Of a stretch of DNA of 64,000 nucleotides, positions 1-9,335 are shown piece by piece. Under the pieces are notes generated by a model. It was not told the DNA's origin, did not search any database, and saw nothing but the letters and a program-made list of their open reading frames with translations. The translations under genes were made by a program, and so were the position numbers. Source of the DNA: an uncultured Tenacibaculum sp. (GTDB lineage: Bacteria; Bacteroidota; Bacteroidia; Flavobacteriales; Flavobacteriaceae). The stretch spans positions 124,001 through 188,000 of the forward strand of contig NZ_CANLTU010000003.1 of NCBI RefSeq assembly GCF_947494125.1, read 5' to 3'. How positions within the stretch are numbered: position 1 is the stretch's first letter; every line of letters starts with the position of its first letter.

Positions 1-276
1 ACCTTTAAAAACTTTTGAAATAAACGAGTCAAAAGCTGCTCCTTCAAAAACTATAGAAAACTTAGCTGTTACTAATTGAAATGTCATTGCTATAAAAGAA
101 AGTACTAGTAAAAAAGTAATCATAATTGCAGCGTCAGCAAACATTTCTGGCCCTAGTATTCTACCTAATAAAAGATTATATAAATAATTTCCTCCATTTA
201 CAAAAAGAGCACTTATCATAAATAAATGCTCTTGGGAAATTTTAATTTTAACTTTTTTTGATAAAACAATCATCAT
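1..276 (-). CDS. Oligosaccharide flippase-like membrane protein (partial, N-terminus only)
   Basis: Reverse-strand reading frame that begins at the ATG ending at 276 and runs off the left edge, so only about 92 N-terminal residues are visible. After a short basic start (SKKVKIKISQEH) come hydrophobic helices containing NGGNYLYNLLLGRILGP, the arrangement typical of the first helices of MATE/Wzx-like polysaccharide flippases, which move lipid-linked glycans across the inner membrane. A second ATG directly follows the first, at 271-273. The upstream STAS gene ends 20 bases before, so the two are probably co-transcribed. Family assignment rests on the N-terminus alone; the specific glycan cannot be told. 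Confidence 0.65.
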   Translation of the reverse strand, partial: MMIVLSKKVKIKISQEHLFMISALFVNGGNYLYNLLLGRILGPEMFADAAIMITFLLVLSFIAMTFQLVTAKFSIVFEGAAFDSFISKVFKG

Positions 277-296
277 TATATGTTCTTTTAATCTTA

Positions 297-575
297 TTAA
301 GCAACACCTACTTTATCAAAATGATCGTAAATGTCTTTACATCCGTAACCTATTGTTGAGAATTTTTTTCGCTTTTTTAAAGCCATAGCCATTAATGTTT
401 TTATTGCATCTAAACCAGCCGTATCAATTTCTTTAACCTTATCTATATTAATAGTTATGCTTTTACTTTGTGAAATATAATGTTCAAAATGAATAATAAA
501 AGATCTTACTGTAGAACAGTTAATTCTTCCGTTTAAATAAAATATCCCTTTCTTTTCTAAAATTTGTAAAGCCAT
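297..575 (-). CDS. STAS-domain protein
   Basis: A 92-residue single-domain protein. The core VKEIDTAGLDAIKTLMAMA matches the STAS fold of anti-sigma-factor antagonists (SpoIIAA type), where the conserved Ser of the D-S-x-G loop is phosphorylated by a partner kinase. Here the loop reads D-T-A-G, so Thr stands at the usual phospho-Ser position. There is no signal peptide or membrane segment, so it should be cytoplasmic. It lies 20 bases upstream of the flippase gene in the same direction, which suggests a switch protein attached to surface-polysaccharide export. No cognate kinase or phosphatase is recognisable next to it. The partner is unknown. Confidence 0.7.
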   Translation of the reverse strand: MALQILEKKGIFYLNGRINCSTVRSFIIHFEHYISQSKSITINIDKVKEIDTAGLDAIKTLMAMALKKRKKFSTIGYGCKDIYDHFDKVGVA

Positions 576-630
576 AATAAAAAAAATTAAATGGTTAATA
601 ATGAAACAAATATCTTTCTTATATTTAAAA

Positions 631-638
631 CAAAAATA
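631..638 (-). promoter_or_regulatory. Candidate Bacteroidota -7 box for the STAS-flippase operon
   Basis: The reverse strand reads TATTTTTG, an exact match to the Bacteroidota -7 consensus TAnnTTTG, about 55 bases upstream of the STAS start codon in the divergent gap. No convincing TTTG -33 element was seen at the expected spacing, so this is a candidate only. Confidence 0.3.
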
Positions 639-716
639 TAATTATCGCTGAAAGGTAACTTCCTTTCGATGAATGGTTAAAAACGAATGCTTAAATTGCA
701 TTTATAAAAAAAAGTT

Positions 717-2792
717 ATGATTTTAAAAAAAGTCCCCTACCTCATACTTCTTTTAATTAGTATTTCTGTGACTTCACAAAATATGAAAGAAGGTTTTTCT
801 TATCTAGAAACAGGAAGATACAAACAAGCTGAAACTTTTTTTAAAGAAATTTTAAAAGAACATTCCACAAATAAAACAGCGAGACTCTGTTATGGTAGAG
901 CTGTTGGATTAAATGGAGATCCTAAAAAAGCCAAAAGTATTTTCTTGAACTTATTAAAAGATTATGAGAATGACTTTGAGGTAAAATTAAATTATGGTGA
1001 ATCTTTACTTTGGAATAAAAGTTTTTTGGAAGCCAAATCTTATTATAAAAAATTAGTTGATGAAGATTCTAAAAGCTTTCCTGCTCTTTTAGGCTATGCT
1101 AATACTTTATCGAATTTAAAAGAATACAAAAATGCTATTATCTATATAAACAAAGCTTTGGCTGTATCACCTGGTAACCCCAACGCTTTAACTTCAAAGA
1201 AATATATTTATTTAGGATATGCATATCAACAACAACAGGAACAAAATTATATTGAATCTGAAGCTATTTTAAAAGAGAACTTAACTTTTTTTAAAAATGA
1301 TGAACAAACTTTATTCAATTTGGCGAATCTATATTTGATTTCAAATCAATTAGAAAAAGCTAAAAGTATTTATTCACAATTAGAAAAAAAAGGACAAAGC
1401 AAACTCGCAGCTTTAAATGGTTTATCACTAGTGTCTCATCTTAATGGAAAAGAAAGTGATGCTCTAAAAATAAGCGAGCAAGCCTATAGTTCTTTGTCTG
1501 ATAGTTTAAAACCTAATTTAATACGGCAAACAACAGAGCGTCATATTCAAGCTTTAATTTGGAATAAGAAATATAAGAAAGCTGAAATATTAATTAATGA
1601 TTTAATAAAAAAACATTCTAATAAAAATTGGGTTTTGTCTTTAAGAGCAACTCTTAATATCTATAAAAGTAATTTTAAAAAAAGTATTTCTGATTATAAT
1701 TCGATTTTAAAAAATGACAGTTCTTCTTTTGATGGAAATCTTGGAAAAGCAAATGCGTTAAAAGCTTTAAGTAATTATGATGATGCATATAAAAGTGCTG
1801 AAAACACCTTGTTTTTTTATAAAAATCAAAAAGATGCTACTAATTTTATTAAAAATTTAGATAAAAGTTTCACTCCTTTCTTAGATACTAAAGCCTCATA
1901 CTCTTTTGATAATGGCGATAATGAAGCATTTTCTTATACCGCGAATACTGAGTTTCCTTTTTCTACTAGGTTTAAACTTTTAGGAAATTATAATTTTAGA
2001 ACTACAAAAAATACAATTAGTAATATCAAAGCCACTTCTAATAACTTTTCAGTTGGTATATCATATGATTTATTAAGGAATTTAAATTTTAAAGGAATTG
2101 TTGGAATTTCTTCATCCAAAGCAGAAACAAATAGTTACAATCAAATATTAGGCGATATTTCTTTTAATCTCAAACCTTTTAAACTCCAAAACTTAAAAAT
2201 AGGTTATAAAAGAGAAATTCAAAATTTTAATGCTGAATTAATAAATAGAGAAATTGTACTCAATAATTTTTATGCAAATTATAGTTTAAACACAAACTTT
2301 AAACTTGGTTTCTTTTCACAGTATTTTTACACTACTCAGAGTGATTCCAATTCTAGAAATTTACTTTTTGCTTCTTTATATTATACTATTTTAGACAAAC
2401 CTTCTATTAAAGCTGGTGTTAATTATCAAAATATATCATTTGAAAACCAAGTACCTGCTATATATTTTAGTCCAAGTAAATTTAATGCTTATGAAATTTT
2501 TATAAATATTATAAGAGACGAAGTTGTTATTAAAAACAATGAATGGTTTTATGAATTAACTGCAGCTACTGGTTTTCAATTTATAGAAAACGATGCTAAA
2601 CAAAGTACTTATAGAATTCAAGCAAAGTTAGGTTACAAATTGTCAGATCGTAGCTTATTAAATTTATTTGCTTCTCAGAGTAACATTGCTTCAGCAACTG
2701 CATCAGGTTTTACCTTTACCGAAATTGGACTGCGTTTTAAATGGTTATTATTTAAGAAACCTTTATTCAAGAAAAAAGAGCAAAAGAATTAA
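717..2792 (+). CDS. TPR-repeat protein with C-terminal outer-membrane beta-barrel (YaiO/PgaA-like architecture)
   Basis: A 691-residue protein with a Sec signal peptide (LILLLISISVTSQ, cut near residue 20). Residues about 25-360 are a chain of tetratricopeptide repeats (for example YLETGRYKQAETFFKEILKE). From about residue 390 the sequence becomes alternating polar/aromatic strands ending in FTEIGLRFKWLLFKK, as in an outer-membrane barrel. TPR-plus-barrel proteins such as PgaA and YaiO are known in exopolysaccharide export or outer-membrane assembly. The divergent neighbours are a flippase and a STAS protein, which fits a polysaccharide role, but that is inference. The stop codon lies in the loop of a hairpin at 2776-2803. 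Confidence 0.7.
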   Translation: MILKKVPYLILLLISISVTSQNMKEGFSYLETGRYKQAETFFKEILKEHSTNKTARLCYGRAVGLNGDPKKAKSIFLNLLKDYENDFEVKLNYGESLLWNKSFLEAKSYYKKLVDEDSKSFPALLGYANTLSNLKEYKNAIIYINKALAVSPGNPNALTSKKYIYLGYAYQQQQEQNYIESEAILKENLTFFKNDEQTLFNLANLYLISNQLEKAKSIYSQLEKKGQSKLAALNGLSLVSHLNGKESDALKISEQAYSSLSDSLKPNLIRQTTERHIQALIWNKKYKKAEILINDLIKKHSNKNWVLSLRATLNIYKSNFKKSISDYNSILKNDSSSFDGNLGKANALKALSNYDDAYKSAENTLFFYKNQKDATNFIKNLDKSFTPFLDTKASYSFDNGDNEAFSYTANTEFPFSTRFKLLGNYNFRTTKNTISNIKATSNNFSVGISYDLLRNLNFKGIVGISSSKAETNSYNQILGDISFNLKPFKLQNLKIGYKREIQNFNAELINREIVLNNFYANYSLNTNFKLGFFSQYFYTTQSDSNSRNLLFASLYYTILDKPSIKAGVNYQNISFENQVPAIYFSPSKFNAYEIFINIIRDEVVIKNNEWFYELTAATGFQFIENDAKQSTYRIQAKLGYKLSDRSLLNLFASQSNIASATASGFTFTEIGLRFKWLLFKKPLFKKKEQKN

Positions 2793-2803
2793 CTTTTGCT
2801 CTT
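2776..2803 (-). terminator. Hairpin terminator overlapping the 3' end of the TPR/barrel gene
   Basis: An 11-bp perfect stem, AAGAGCAAAAG (2776-2786) and CTTTTGCTCTT (2793-2803), with a 6-base loop that contains the plus-strand stop codon. The T-run lies on the reverse strand after the hairpin, so it best serves the gene converging from 2855. The left arm is also coding sequence for the last codons of the plus-strand gene. Confidence 0.7.
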
Positions 2804-2854
2804 AATAGTTCTAAATTTTAAGGGGAATAATCACTTAATATTTTTTTAAGGAGA

Positions 2855-5302
2855 TTAATTTATAAGTAATTTTAAAGAACTATATTTTTTTGTATCACTT
2901 ACTATTCTACAGATATACATTCCCGACATTAAATCTTTTCTTCCAATTGGAATTAAATTTTTTCCTACTTCAGTACTATAATTAGTTTTATATACTAATT
3001 GCCCTAAATAGTTATATATATTTACTTTAACTTCTTCGTTTTGTTCTGCCATAAAAGATATATTTCCTGAAGTACTTATTGGGTTTGGTAATGCTAACAC
3101 CTTATTATTTATAGTTATAGCATCCTCAAATTGTTCTGATTTCAATCCAAAAGCTACATCATTTACTTGCATTTCAAACGGAACATATGTACTATAATCT
3201 CCTTGCAATGAAAAAACTATTGTTTTTACGTCTGTAATTTCTACTGACTTACCACTTTTATCAAGAAAATCGTTAAAAGAAATACTATATTCTTTCTCAC
3301 TATCATTTGCCGGTATTGTAATTCTTAAACGGTTATCCCAATCTGTTAATCCTTCCTGTACTAATATAACTTCTACTTCTTTTGTATTTTGAATTTTAAA
3401 CTGGATTGATTCGTAATTCGATACATCTAATGTTTGATCTCCAGCAAGCACATGTCTAAATAAATTAATAGTCCCTTTTACTTGTCCACTTACCATTGGC
3501 TCTCTTTCTATTTGATGAATATCTTCGCTATAATCTTCATCATTATTTTCAATAGTAAAAGAGCTTACATTTACGTTCTCTTCTAGATAATCAATTCCCC
3601 ATGGTCCATCTGCTAAATACAATGCATCTTGTTGTTTTGATAAACTAGTACTTAATGAAAAACCAACATCAAATAATTGACCTGTAGGAATTACAACTTC
3701 ATCTTTCCATGTTCCTTTTAAATTAATTATTTCCGACATATTTGTTTTATCTGATACTTCTGTTTTTGATAAAACTGCTTCAAAATTCATAGAACTTGCC
3801 TTAACTTTATTAACGATATTTAAATGTAAATTTCCATTTCTATAATATCCTGAACTAACAAATACTGGAGGTACTACATCGTCTAGTGAGGCACTATTTA
3901 AAGGCTTTATTTCTGTGAATGTATCTAAGATATGATTACTCAACGTGAACACTTGTGAAAAAGAACTTCCCCATACTTGAAAGTTATAATAATCTCCACT
4001 AGGATATTGTTCTATATTCCAAAAGCTATATAATTCATTTGCTGCATCACCTAATTTAACTGAAAAACCTAAAGTATATTCTATTTCTCCAGTTGCTCTT
4101 TTTATTTTAGAGCTTATTACTTGATGCCCTCTAACCGTTACTGTTCTAATATCTTCTAAAACTGAATTATTTAATCTGTCGCATATTTCTTTTGAATGAT
4201 CATAAACTTCTCCTTTTGTAGCTGTTGCTAAAACTGCAGATATTCTTTCTTCACCGTTATATAAATCAACCGAAAATATTTCTTTTGCATTTGTTATACC
4301 TAATAAATCTTTAGGTGTAGAAACATATGCTTTTTCCGAACCATACATTCCCGTTTCTGGTAAAAAAGCTTCAATGCTTGATGGGTTTACTCCTTTTGAT
4401 AATAGTACAGCTTCCTTTTTATATCTTTTTTGTAACTCTTTCTTATTAAGAAAATTACCATTTTTCTTACGTTTAAAATTTCTTTGAGCAATTAAACTTG
4501 CTAATTTACCATTACTTTCTAAGCCTCCATCAAATGCTGATGTTACATTTGAAGCACTAGATACGTCTGCAAAATTTGTAGATGTTATTGCTGAATATGG
4601 ATTTGCTGTTACATAAAAAACGGCATCGTTAAAATCATTATCACAAGAACTATAATCTCTTCTAATATCTTCAAAACCTAAAATAATTCTTTCATTATCT
4701 GGATCATTTAATAATACATTGTGGTGTCTTAAATTCTCATCTGCTTCAGGGTTATAATCAGGGTTTGAATATACTTTCCAATGACCATTTTTAACGGTAC
4801 TTGTACTTGAACTCCAAGCGTTCGCTAATAAAACCCAACCAATTCCGGTTCCTGCAGGAAAAGTTCCTATTTTTACTTTATCTCCTACCTGAAGTCCTCC
4901 TCCGCTTCCTAATGCTGATGCATTTGGAAATATAATTGTTATGTCTTCTACCGCTGGTGCTGTTGGTGATGGGTTGTTTACATCATATGTATAAAAACCT
5001 AATACATTTCTATATCCTGCTCCTTCACTTACAAAGGTTACCCAAATATCTGCTGTTTCACTAAGTGCCAAATCTGTATCATAACCAGAAGATATATAAT
5101 GTGGATTATAATCTGGAACTGGATAACTTTCTGGAATTGAATTACTAATCATTTCCAATGTTTCTACTGATACATTATCTCCTGGACTTTCTAAATAAAG
5201 TGGTGTTCCATTTGATGTATATTCACCTAAGTACTGGTAGTTTTGTGCATAGGTATTTGCCGTTGTTATTATAATTAATAATGTAAGTAATACTCTTCTC
5301 AT
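2855..5302 (-). CDS. T9SS-sorted surface protein with DUF4114-like head
   Basis: An 815-residue protein with a signal peptide (MRRVLLTLLIIITTANTYAQ). Residues about 70-235 resemble DUF4114, including the acidic end CDNDFNDAVFYVTANP. A long module of about 460 residues follows from GGLESNGKLASLIAQRN and is clearly shared with the next gene upstream (5595-8186). The last 80 residues are a type A T9SS sorting domain (NISFMAEQNEEVKVNIYNYL, then GMYICRIVSDTKKYSSLKLL), so the protein is expected to be exported and anchored at the cell surface or released. No catalytic motif was recognised; adhesion or carbohydrate binding is possible but unproven. Confidence 0.8.
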   Translation of the reverse strand: MRRVLLTLLIIITTANTYAQNYQYLGEYTSNGTPLYLESPGDNVSVETLEMISNSIPESYPVPDYNPHYISSGYDTDLALSETADIWVTFVSEGAGYRNVLGFYTYDVNNPSPTAPAVEDITIIFPNASALGSGGGLQVGDKVKIGTFPAGTGIGWVLLANAWSSSTSTVKNGHWKVYSNPDYNPEADENLRHHNVLLNDPDNERIILGFEDIRRDYSSCDNDFNDAVFYVTANPYSAITSTNFADVSSASNVTSAFDGGLESNGKLASLIAQRNFKRKKNGNFLNKKELQKRYKKEAVLLSKGVNPSSIEAFLPETGMYGSEKAYVSTPKDLLGITNAKEIFSVDLYNGEERISAVLATATKGEVYDHSKEICDRLNNSVLEDIRTVTVRGHQVISSKIKRATGEIEYTLGFSVKLGDAANELYSFWNIEQYPSGDYYNFQVWGSSFSQVFTLSNHILDTFTEIKPLNSASLDDVVPPVFVSSGYYRNGNLHLNIVNKVKASSMNFEAVLSKTEVSDKTNMSEIINLKGTWKDEVVIPTGQLFDVGFSLSTSLSKQQDALYLADGPWGIDYLEENVNVSSFTIENNDEDYSEDIHQIEREPMVSGQVKGTINLFRHVLAGDQTLDVSNYESIQFKIQNTKEVEVILVQEGLTDWDNRLRITIPANDSEKEYSISFNDFLDKSGKSVEITDVKTIVFSLQGDYSTYVPFEMQVNDVAFGLKSEQFEDAITINNKVLALPNPISTSGNISFMAEQNEEVKVNIYNYLGQLVYKTNYSTEVGKNLIPIGRKDLMSGMYICRIVSDTKKYSSLKLLIN

Positions 5303-5505
5303 AGTATTTAAGTTTTTATTGTTAATACTATAAAATTAGGCACTTATTAAGCTTCTTTATTAATTCTTCGGCACACTGAACTTAAGAACAGATAGAATAC
5401 AAATTTCTTCAGATAAAGTTTTTTTTATACCATTCATCGATAGTTATCCATATTTTTAAATACTGAAGCCTTTAAAAAAACACATTTGCATAAATTATTC
5501 AAACA

Positions 5506-5537
5506 AAAAATATTCGCTTATATAAGCGAATATTTTT
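5506..5537 (-). terminator. Perfect palindromic terminator
   Basis: A 22-base perfect palindrome (5511-5532, half-site TATTCGCTTAT) flanked by A6 on the left and T5 on the right, so it can act in both directions. It lies 60 bases downstream of the stop codon of the 863-residue T9SS protein gene and before the start of the next gene, so it probably separates the two paralogues into different transcripts. Confidence 0.75.
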
Positions 5538-5578
5538 GTCTTCTGATCTTATTTTATTAGTTTAAAATCAACAATAAA

Positions 5579-5610
5579 ATTATTAGTGCATTATTTAATG
5601 CACTAATAAT
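5579..5610 (-). terminator. Hairpin straddling a stop codon
   Basis: A 14-bp perfect stem, ATTATTAGTGCATT (5579-5592) and its complement (5597-5610), with a 4-base loop. The reverse-strand stop codon TAA (5595-5597) sits at the loop edge, and one arm encodes the final residues KLLVH. The reverse strand continues with ATTTTATTG. It may be a terminator or an mRNA 3' stabiliser. Confidence 0.55.
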
Positions 5611-8186
5611 TTAACTGGCTTAAATGTATACTTTTTGCTTATTAGCGTACAGAAGTACAATCCTGTTTGTAAAGATTGACGATCAAAGTCAATTTTATTT
5701 ACTCCAACTCCTGCTTTGTAATTAGTTTTATACACTAGCTTCCCTAATTGATTATATACTACAAATTCTAAATCTTCTTGCTCTTGTGTTTTAAAATATA
5801 AACTTGTACTTAATGTCATTGGATTGGGTACTGCTGTTACCAATCCTCCTTCGTATTCTATTAGTTCTGAAAAATCTATTTTAGAAAAACGAATATCAGA
5901 CAAGTTCATTTGTTTGGTTGTTATAGCTCCATTCTCTGACTCCATTTTAAAGACTATGGTAACTACATCATCTAATACTAACTCTTCTCCTTTTTTTGAT
6001 GTAAAATTTGAAAATGGTAAAACATAATCTTTAAATGAATCTGAAAGTTGTATTGTTGATTTGTATTGCTCTTCAAAAGAAGAAATACTCTTTTTTACAA
6101 AGGTAATTTCTAATTTACCTGTTCCTTTTGCTTTTAATTTAAAACCATTATAGTCCGATAAATCAACAGGCATAAAACGTGGAGTTAATGCTCTATAAGC
6201 TGCAATAGAAGTACTTGTTGAAGCTGTCAATTCTATATTTCTTTCTACAGGATAATCTTTTGTTTCAAAAATAAAATCGTTGGGTGATACTGTATAATTA
6301 GATACAATTGTATTTGCTCCTGAAGCATCCACTCCCCATGGGCCATCTGACATAAATAAATCATCAGGCGTTGCAATACCATCACCTAATCTAAAGCCTA
6401 TGTCAAATAGATTTCCTGTAGCTACTTTTAAATTTGTTATATAATTTTGTTCTAAATCTATCGTCGAATTTGAATTATTCAAATTACCTGTTTCTGTTAC
6501 TCTAAAGCCTGCATCAAAATTTACTTGTTTACTTCTATTTGTATTTATAATTTGTAAATCTAATGCTCCATTATTGTACTTTCCTTTTCTAACAAATACT
6601 GTAGGTGGTTTTGATGTTTTGTAATTTGATATTGGCTTTTCTGTATTTAATAAACTTACTACTTCTTTTGCTAAAAGATATAAATCATCTAATGAGTTTG
6701 ACCATATTTGAAAATTATAAAACCCTACATTACTTTCATATTTATCTAAATTCCAATGACTTTCTATAGCAAAGTTAGCATCGTTATTAACCATTTTTGC
6801 TGAAAGACTTAATGCAAATTCTACTGTATTATCTGCATTTTTAATTAATGATTTAATAAACTGCTGTCCTTCTATATCTATTGTTGACACTGATATTAAT
6901 TCTGCTCCTAATAAACGATCGCAAATATATTTTGTATGTTCATAAACACCGTTTTCTGTTTTTAAAGCTAAAATTGAAGCTACCGTTGTACCCTGTTCGA
7001 TATAATCTACAGCATATATATCTGTTGCATTTGTAATACTTATTAAGTCTGTTGGTGAGGATTCTACTACTTCATCCTCTTTAATTACTTCTAAAGGAAT
7101 AAAATCTTTTAATTCAAATCCAGCCCCTGTTTTCTTTTTATATTTTGAAGACTTTTTTACTCTTGCTGCTTTATTGCGGTCGAATTTATAATTTACTTTT
7201 GCTCTATTATAATTTCTTTTATTTATTTGTTCTGATAGCCTATTATTACTTTCTAAACCTCCTTCATTTCCTCCCGAAGTTGGAGCAATCATAACACTAC
7301 AATTTCCATAACCTGAGCATGAAGGGTCATCACAATCTACTAAACCATCACCATCGTCATCAATTCCATTATCACAAATTTCTTGTGGTACTGGCGCGGT
7401 AGGACAACGTGCTCCGTCATTACTTGAACTTGAAGGACCAAAGGCAAAAAGATTAGATTCTATTGAATTTGCCCCTGTTAAATCTTGAACACTTTGTATC
7501 ACATATATTGTACCTGTTTGATTTGCTGACACATAAAATCTTCCAGAAGCATCAAAATATACTGCTCCATAGGTATAATTTAAACCTGATAATATAGGTA
7601 CCTCTCCAAGCGATTGCACCACTCCGTTTGAAGGATCTACTCTATATAAAATATTTGTGTTTTTTTCTACAGTATACAAATTACCATCTACTGCATTAAA
7701 AGCCCAATCATGGATACTTAAGTTTTGAGATAAATTTTCTGTTGCTAAATGCTGTCCATAGGTTGCAGAGTCTGGATCTAAATCTATTTTATAATACGTT
7801 GTTCCTCCTCCTTTAAGATAATATACACCTTGGGCACTTACATCTCCAATATACCTTCCACTTGTAGGTAATTCATCTATATAATAAGTTGTTGTTAAAA
7901 AATCATTCCCTATACGAACTATCGTTTTTGAAGGGGTACTTAACGATCCCCATATAAAACCATCTTTTGGATTATATGCTGCTGCATTTATACTTCCTGG
8001 TGTTACATCTTCTGCTACTAGATAAGAACTACCTGAAGCTAAATCAATAGAATAAACATCATTAAATTGAAATAAATAAGCATTATAAACACAATTAAAC
8101 GGAGTGTTTTGAGAAAAAATACTTAAACTAAAAAATGTAATAAGAATACACAATAGTTGCTTATAAAAAGTAATAGTTTTTATCAT
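5595..8186 (-). CDS. T9SS-sorted surface protein with beta-propeller-like head and MopE-like Asp-rich insert
   Basis: An 863-residue protein with a signal peptide (LLCILITFFSLSIFSQ). The first about 260 residues have propeller-like repeats (YSIDLASG, YRVDPSNG) like those of DUF6923-type heads. Then comes the acidic cysteine-containing segment EICDNGIDDDGDGLVDCDDP, a probable calcium-binding motif of the MopE type. From GGLESNNRLSEQINKRN to about residue 780 it is homologous to the module of the 2855-5302 product. It ends in a type A T9SS sorting domain (LEFVVYNQLGKLVYKTNY, then GLYFCTLISKKYTFKPVKLL). It lies 113 bases downstream of the LytTR regulator gene on the same strand. Function is not recognised. 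Confidence 0.8.
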   Translation of the reverse strand: MIKTITFYKQLLCILITFFSLSIFSQNTPFNCVYNAYLFQFNDVYSIDLASGSSYLVAEDVTPGSINAAAYNPKDGFIWGSLSTPSKTIVRIGNDFLTTTYYIDELPTSGRYIGDVSAQGVYYLKGGGTTYYKIDLDPDSATYGQHLATENLSQNLSIHDWAFNAVDGNLYTVEKNTNILYRVDPSNGVVQSLGEVPILSGLNYTYGAVYFDASGRFYVSANQTGTIYVIQSVQDLTGANSIESNLFAFGPSSSSNDGARCPTAPVPQEICDNGIDDDGDGLVDCDDPSCSGYGNCSVMIAPTSGGNEGGLESNNRLSEQINKRNYNRAKVNYKFDRNKAARVKKSSKYKKKTGAGFELKDFIPLEVIKEDEVVESSPTDLISITNATDIYAVDYIEQGTTVASILALKTENGVYEHTKYICDRLLGAELISVSTIDIEGQQFIKSLIKNADNTVEFALSLSAKMVNNDANFAIESHWNLDKYESNVGFYNFQIWSNSLDDLYLLAKEVVSLLNTEKPISNYKTSKPPTVFVRKGKYNNGALDLQIINTNRSKQVNFDAGFRVTETGNLNNSNSTIDLEQNYITNLKVATGNLFDIGFRLGDGIATPDDLFMSDGPWGVDASGANTIVSNYTVSPNDFIFETKDYPVERNIELTASTSTSIAAYRALTPRFMPVDLSDYNGFKLKAKGTGKLEITFVKKSISSFEEQYKSTIQLSDSFKDYVLPFSNFTSKKGEELVLDDVVTIVFKMESENGAITTKQMNLSDIRFSKIDFSELIEYEGGLVTAVPNPMTLSTSLYFKTQEQEDLEFVVYNQLGKLVYKTNYKAGVGVNKIDFDRQSLQTGLYFCTLISKKYTFKPVKLLVH

Positions 8187-8299
8187 AATTTTAGAGTATA
8201 AATCTCTACTAAAATAAATAACTAATTACTCCTTAATTTAAAAGCTCGTTAAGCTGTAGTTTATGTGTAGACGAAATGCAATATTCCTTAGATTAAAAA

Positions 8300-9010
8300 C
8301 TACAATAAATCTAAACGCTTCATTAGTTCTGGTCTTTTTGATCGACTAACAGGAATAACGTTTTTCTTTATTAATACACTATTATCTTCTATATCAATTA
8401 TTTTTTTCACATTAATAATATAAGATCTATGTACTTTTAAAAATAATGAATCTGGTAGTTTTTCTTCTATCTTTTTTAGAGTAGAATGCACTACATAATC
8501 TTTACCTTCAGTTTTAATATTTATATAATCTCCTTTGGCTTCTATAAGATAAATACTTGGCAAATCAATCTTTATTAAACGCCTATCAATATTTACATAA
8601 AAATCATTATTAATTACCGGTGCTTTAGATGTTTCTTGAACTTTAGCCAATTCTATGCTTTTTTTATTCTGCGCCTTCTCAATCGCTTTATCAAAACGTT
8701 CCGCAGTTACAGGTTTCAATAAATAATCTACAATACAATCGTACTGAAATGCTTCTATTGCAAATTGTGGATCTGATGTTGTTAAAATAATTTGAGGAGG
8801 ATTCTTTAACGTTCTTACAAAATCAAAACCCGTAAAATCTGGCATATGAATATCTAAAAAAATAAGATCTACTGTATGCTCATTTAAATACTTAATTGCT
8901 TGCAGTGCATTAGGAAATTCATCTACAACATTTATGTTTTCTTTTTCATTACAAAGTGCTTTTATAATTGACCTTGCTAGTTTTTCATCATCAATGATTA
9001 TACTGTTCAT
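8300..9010 (-). CDS. LytTR-family response regulator
   Basis: A 236-residue two-domain regulator. The receiver domain (about 1-120) has the acidic pair D7-D8, the phospho-acceptor D53 in FLDIHMP, and the conserved Lys in YLLKPV. A LytTR DNA-binding domain (about 140-236) contains the hallmark segment FLKVHRSYIINVKKI. LytTR proteins bind paired direct repeats and activate transcription. It is the last gene of a tight run starting at 13624, 5 bases after the HPt gene, so it is the likely output of a phosphorelay from the kinases through HPt. Candidate target repeats are at 14939-14973. Confidence 0.9.
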   Translation of the reverse strand: MNSIIIDDEKLARSIIKALCNEKENINVVDEFPNALQAIKYLNEHTVDLIFLDIHMPDFTGFDFVRTLKNPPQIILTTSDPQFAIEAFQYDCIVDYLLKPVTAERFDKAIEKAQNKKSIELAKVQETSKAPVINNDFYVNIDRRLIKIDLPSIYLIEAKGDYINIKTEGKDYVVHSTLKKIEEKLPDSLFLKVHRSYIINVKKIIDIEDNSVLIKKNVIPVSRSKRPELMKRLDLL

Positions 9011-9015
9011 AGAGT

Positions 9016-9333
9016 TTAAATAGTTTTCAAATATTCAGAAATTGTTTGTAAAGTTTTATCAAAATTCTCAAAACCTTCTAGGTTATCTTCTCTAAGATTA
9101 TGTTCAAATTTATTAGCTTCTTCGTAACTTTTCTCAAGTCCTAAAATACTAATTTTATGTTTAATTTTATGAACATTTTCTTCTATTTTTTTATATTCTT
9201 TTTTTTCTAGGCTTTCTATATATTCTTTTTTTTCTTCAGGAAATTCTTCCTTAATTACATTAATAAGTGTATTTTTCACAGAGTCATCTCCTCTTGCTAA
9301 TTGATCTATATAGGATAAGTTTGGTTGTTCCAT
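9016..9333 (-). CDS. HPt phosphotransfer protein
   Basis: A 105-residue, mostly helical cytoplasmic protein. The segment ENVHKIKHKISILGLEKSYE matches the HPt helix, with H55 as the likely phosphorylated histidine; the usual H-x-L-K-G is here H-K-I-K-H. HPt proteins carry phosphate between receiver domains and kinases. The gene is 2 bases from the upstream kinase gene and 5 bases from the downstream LytTR regulator gene, so the three are one transcription unit. The upstream kinases have no receiver domain, so its phosphate donor may be the separate CheY-like protein encoded at 14445-14858. That link is inference. Confidence 0.75.
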   Translation of the reverse strand: MEQPNLSYIDQLARGDDSVKNTLINVIKEEFPEEKKEYIESLEKKEYKKIEENVHKIKHKISILGLEKSYEEANKFEHNLREDNLEGFENFDKTLQTISEYLKTI

Positions 9334-9335
9334 AT

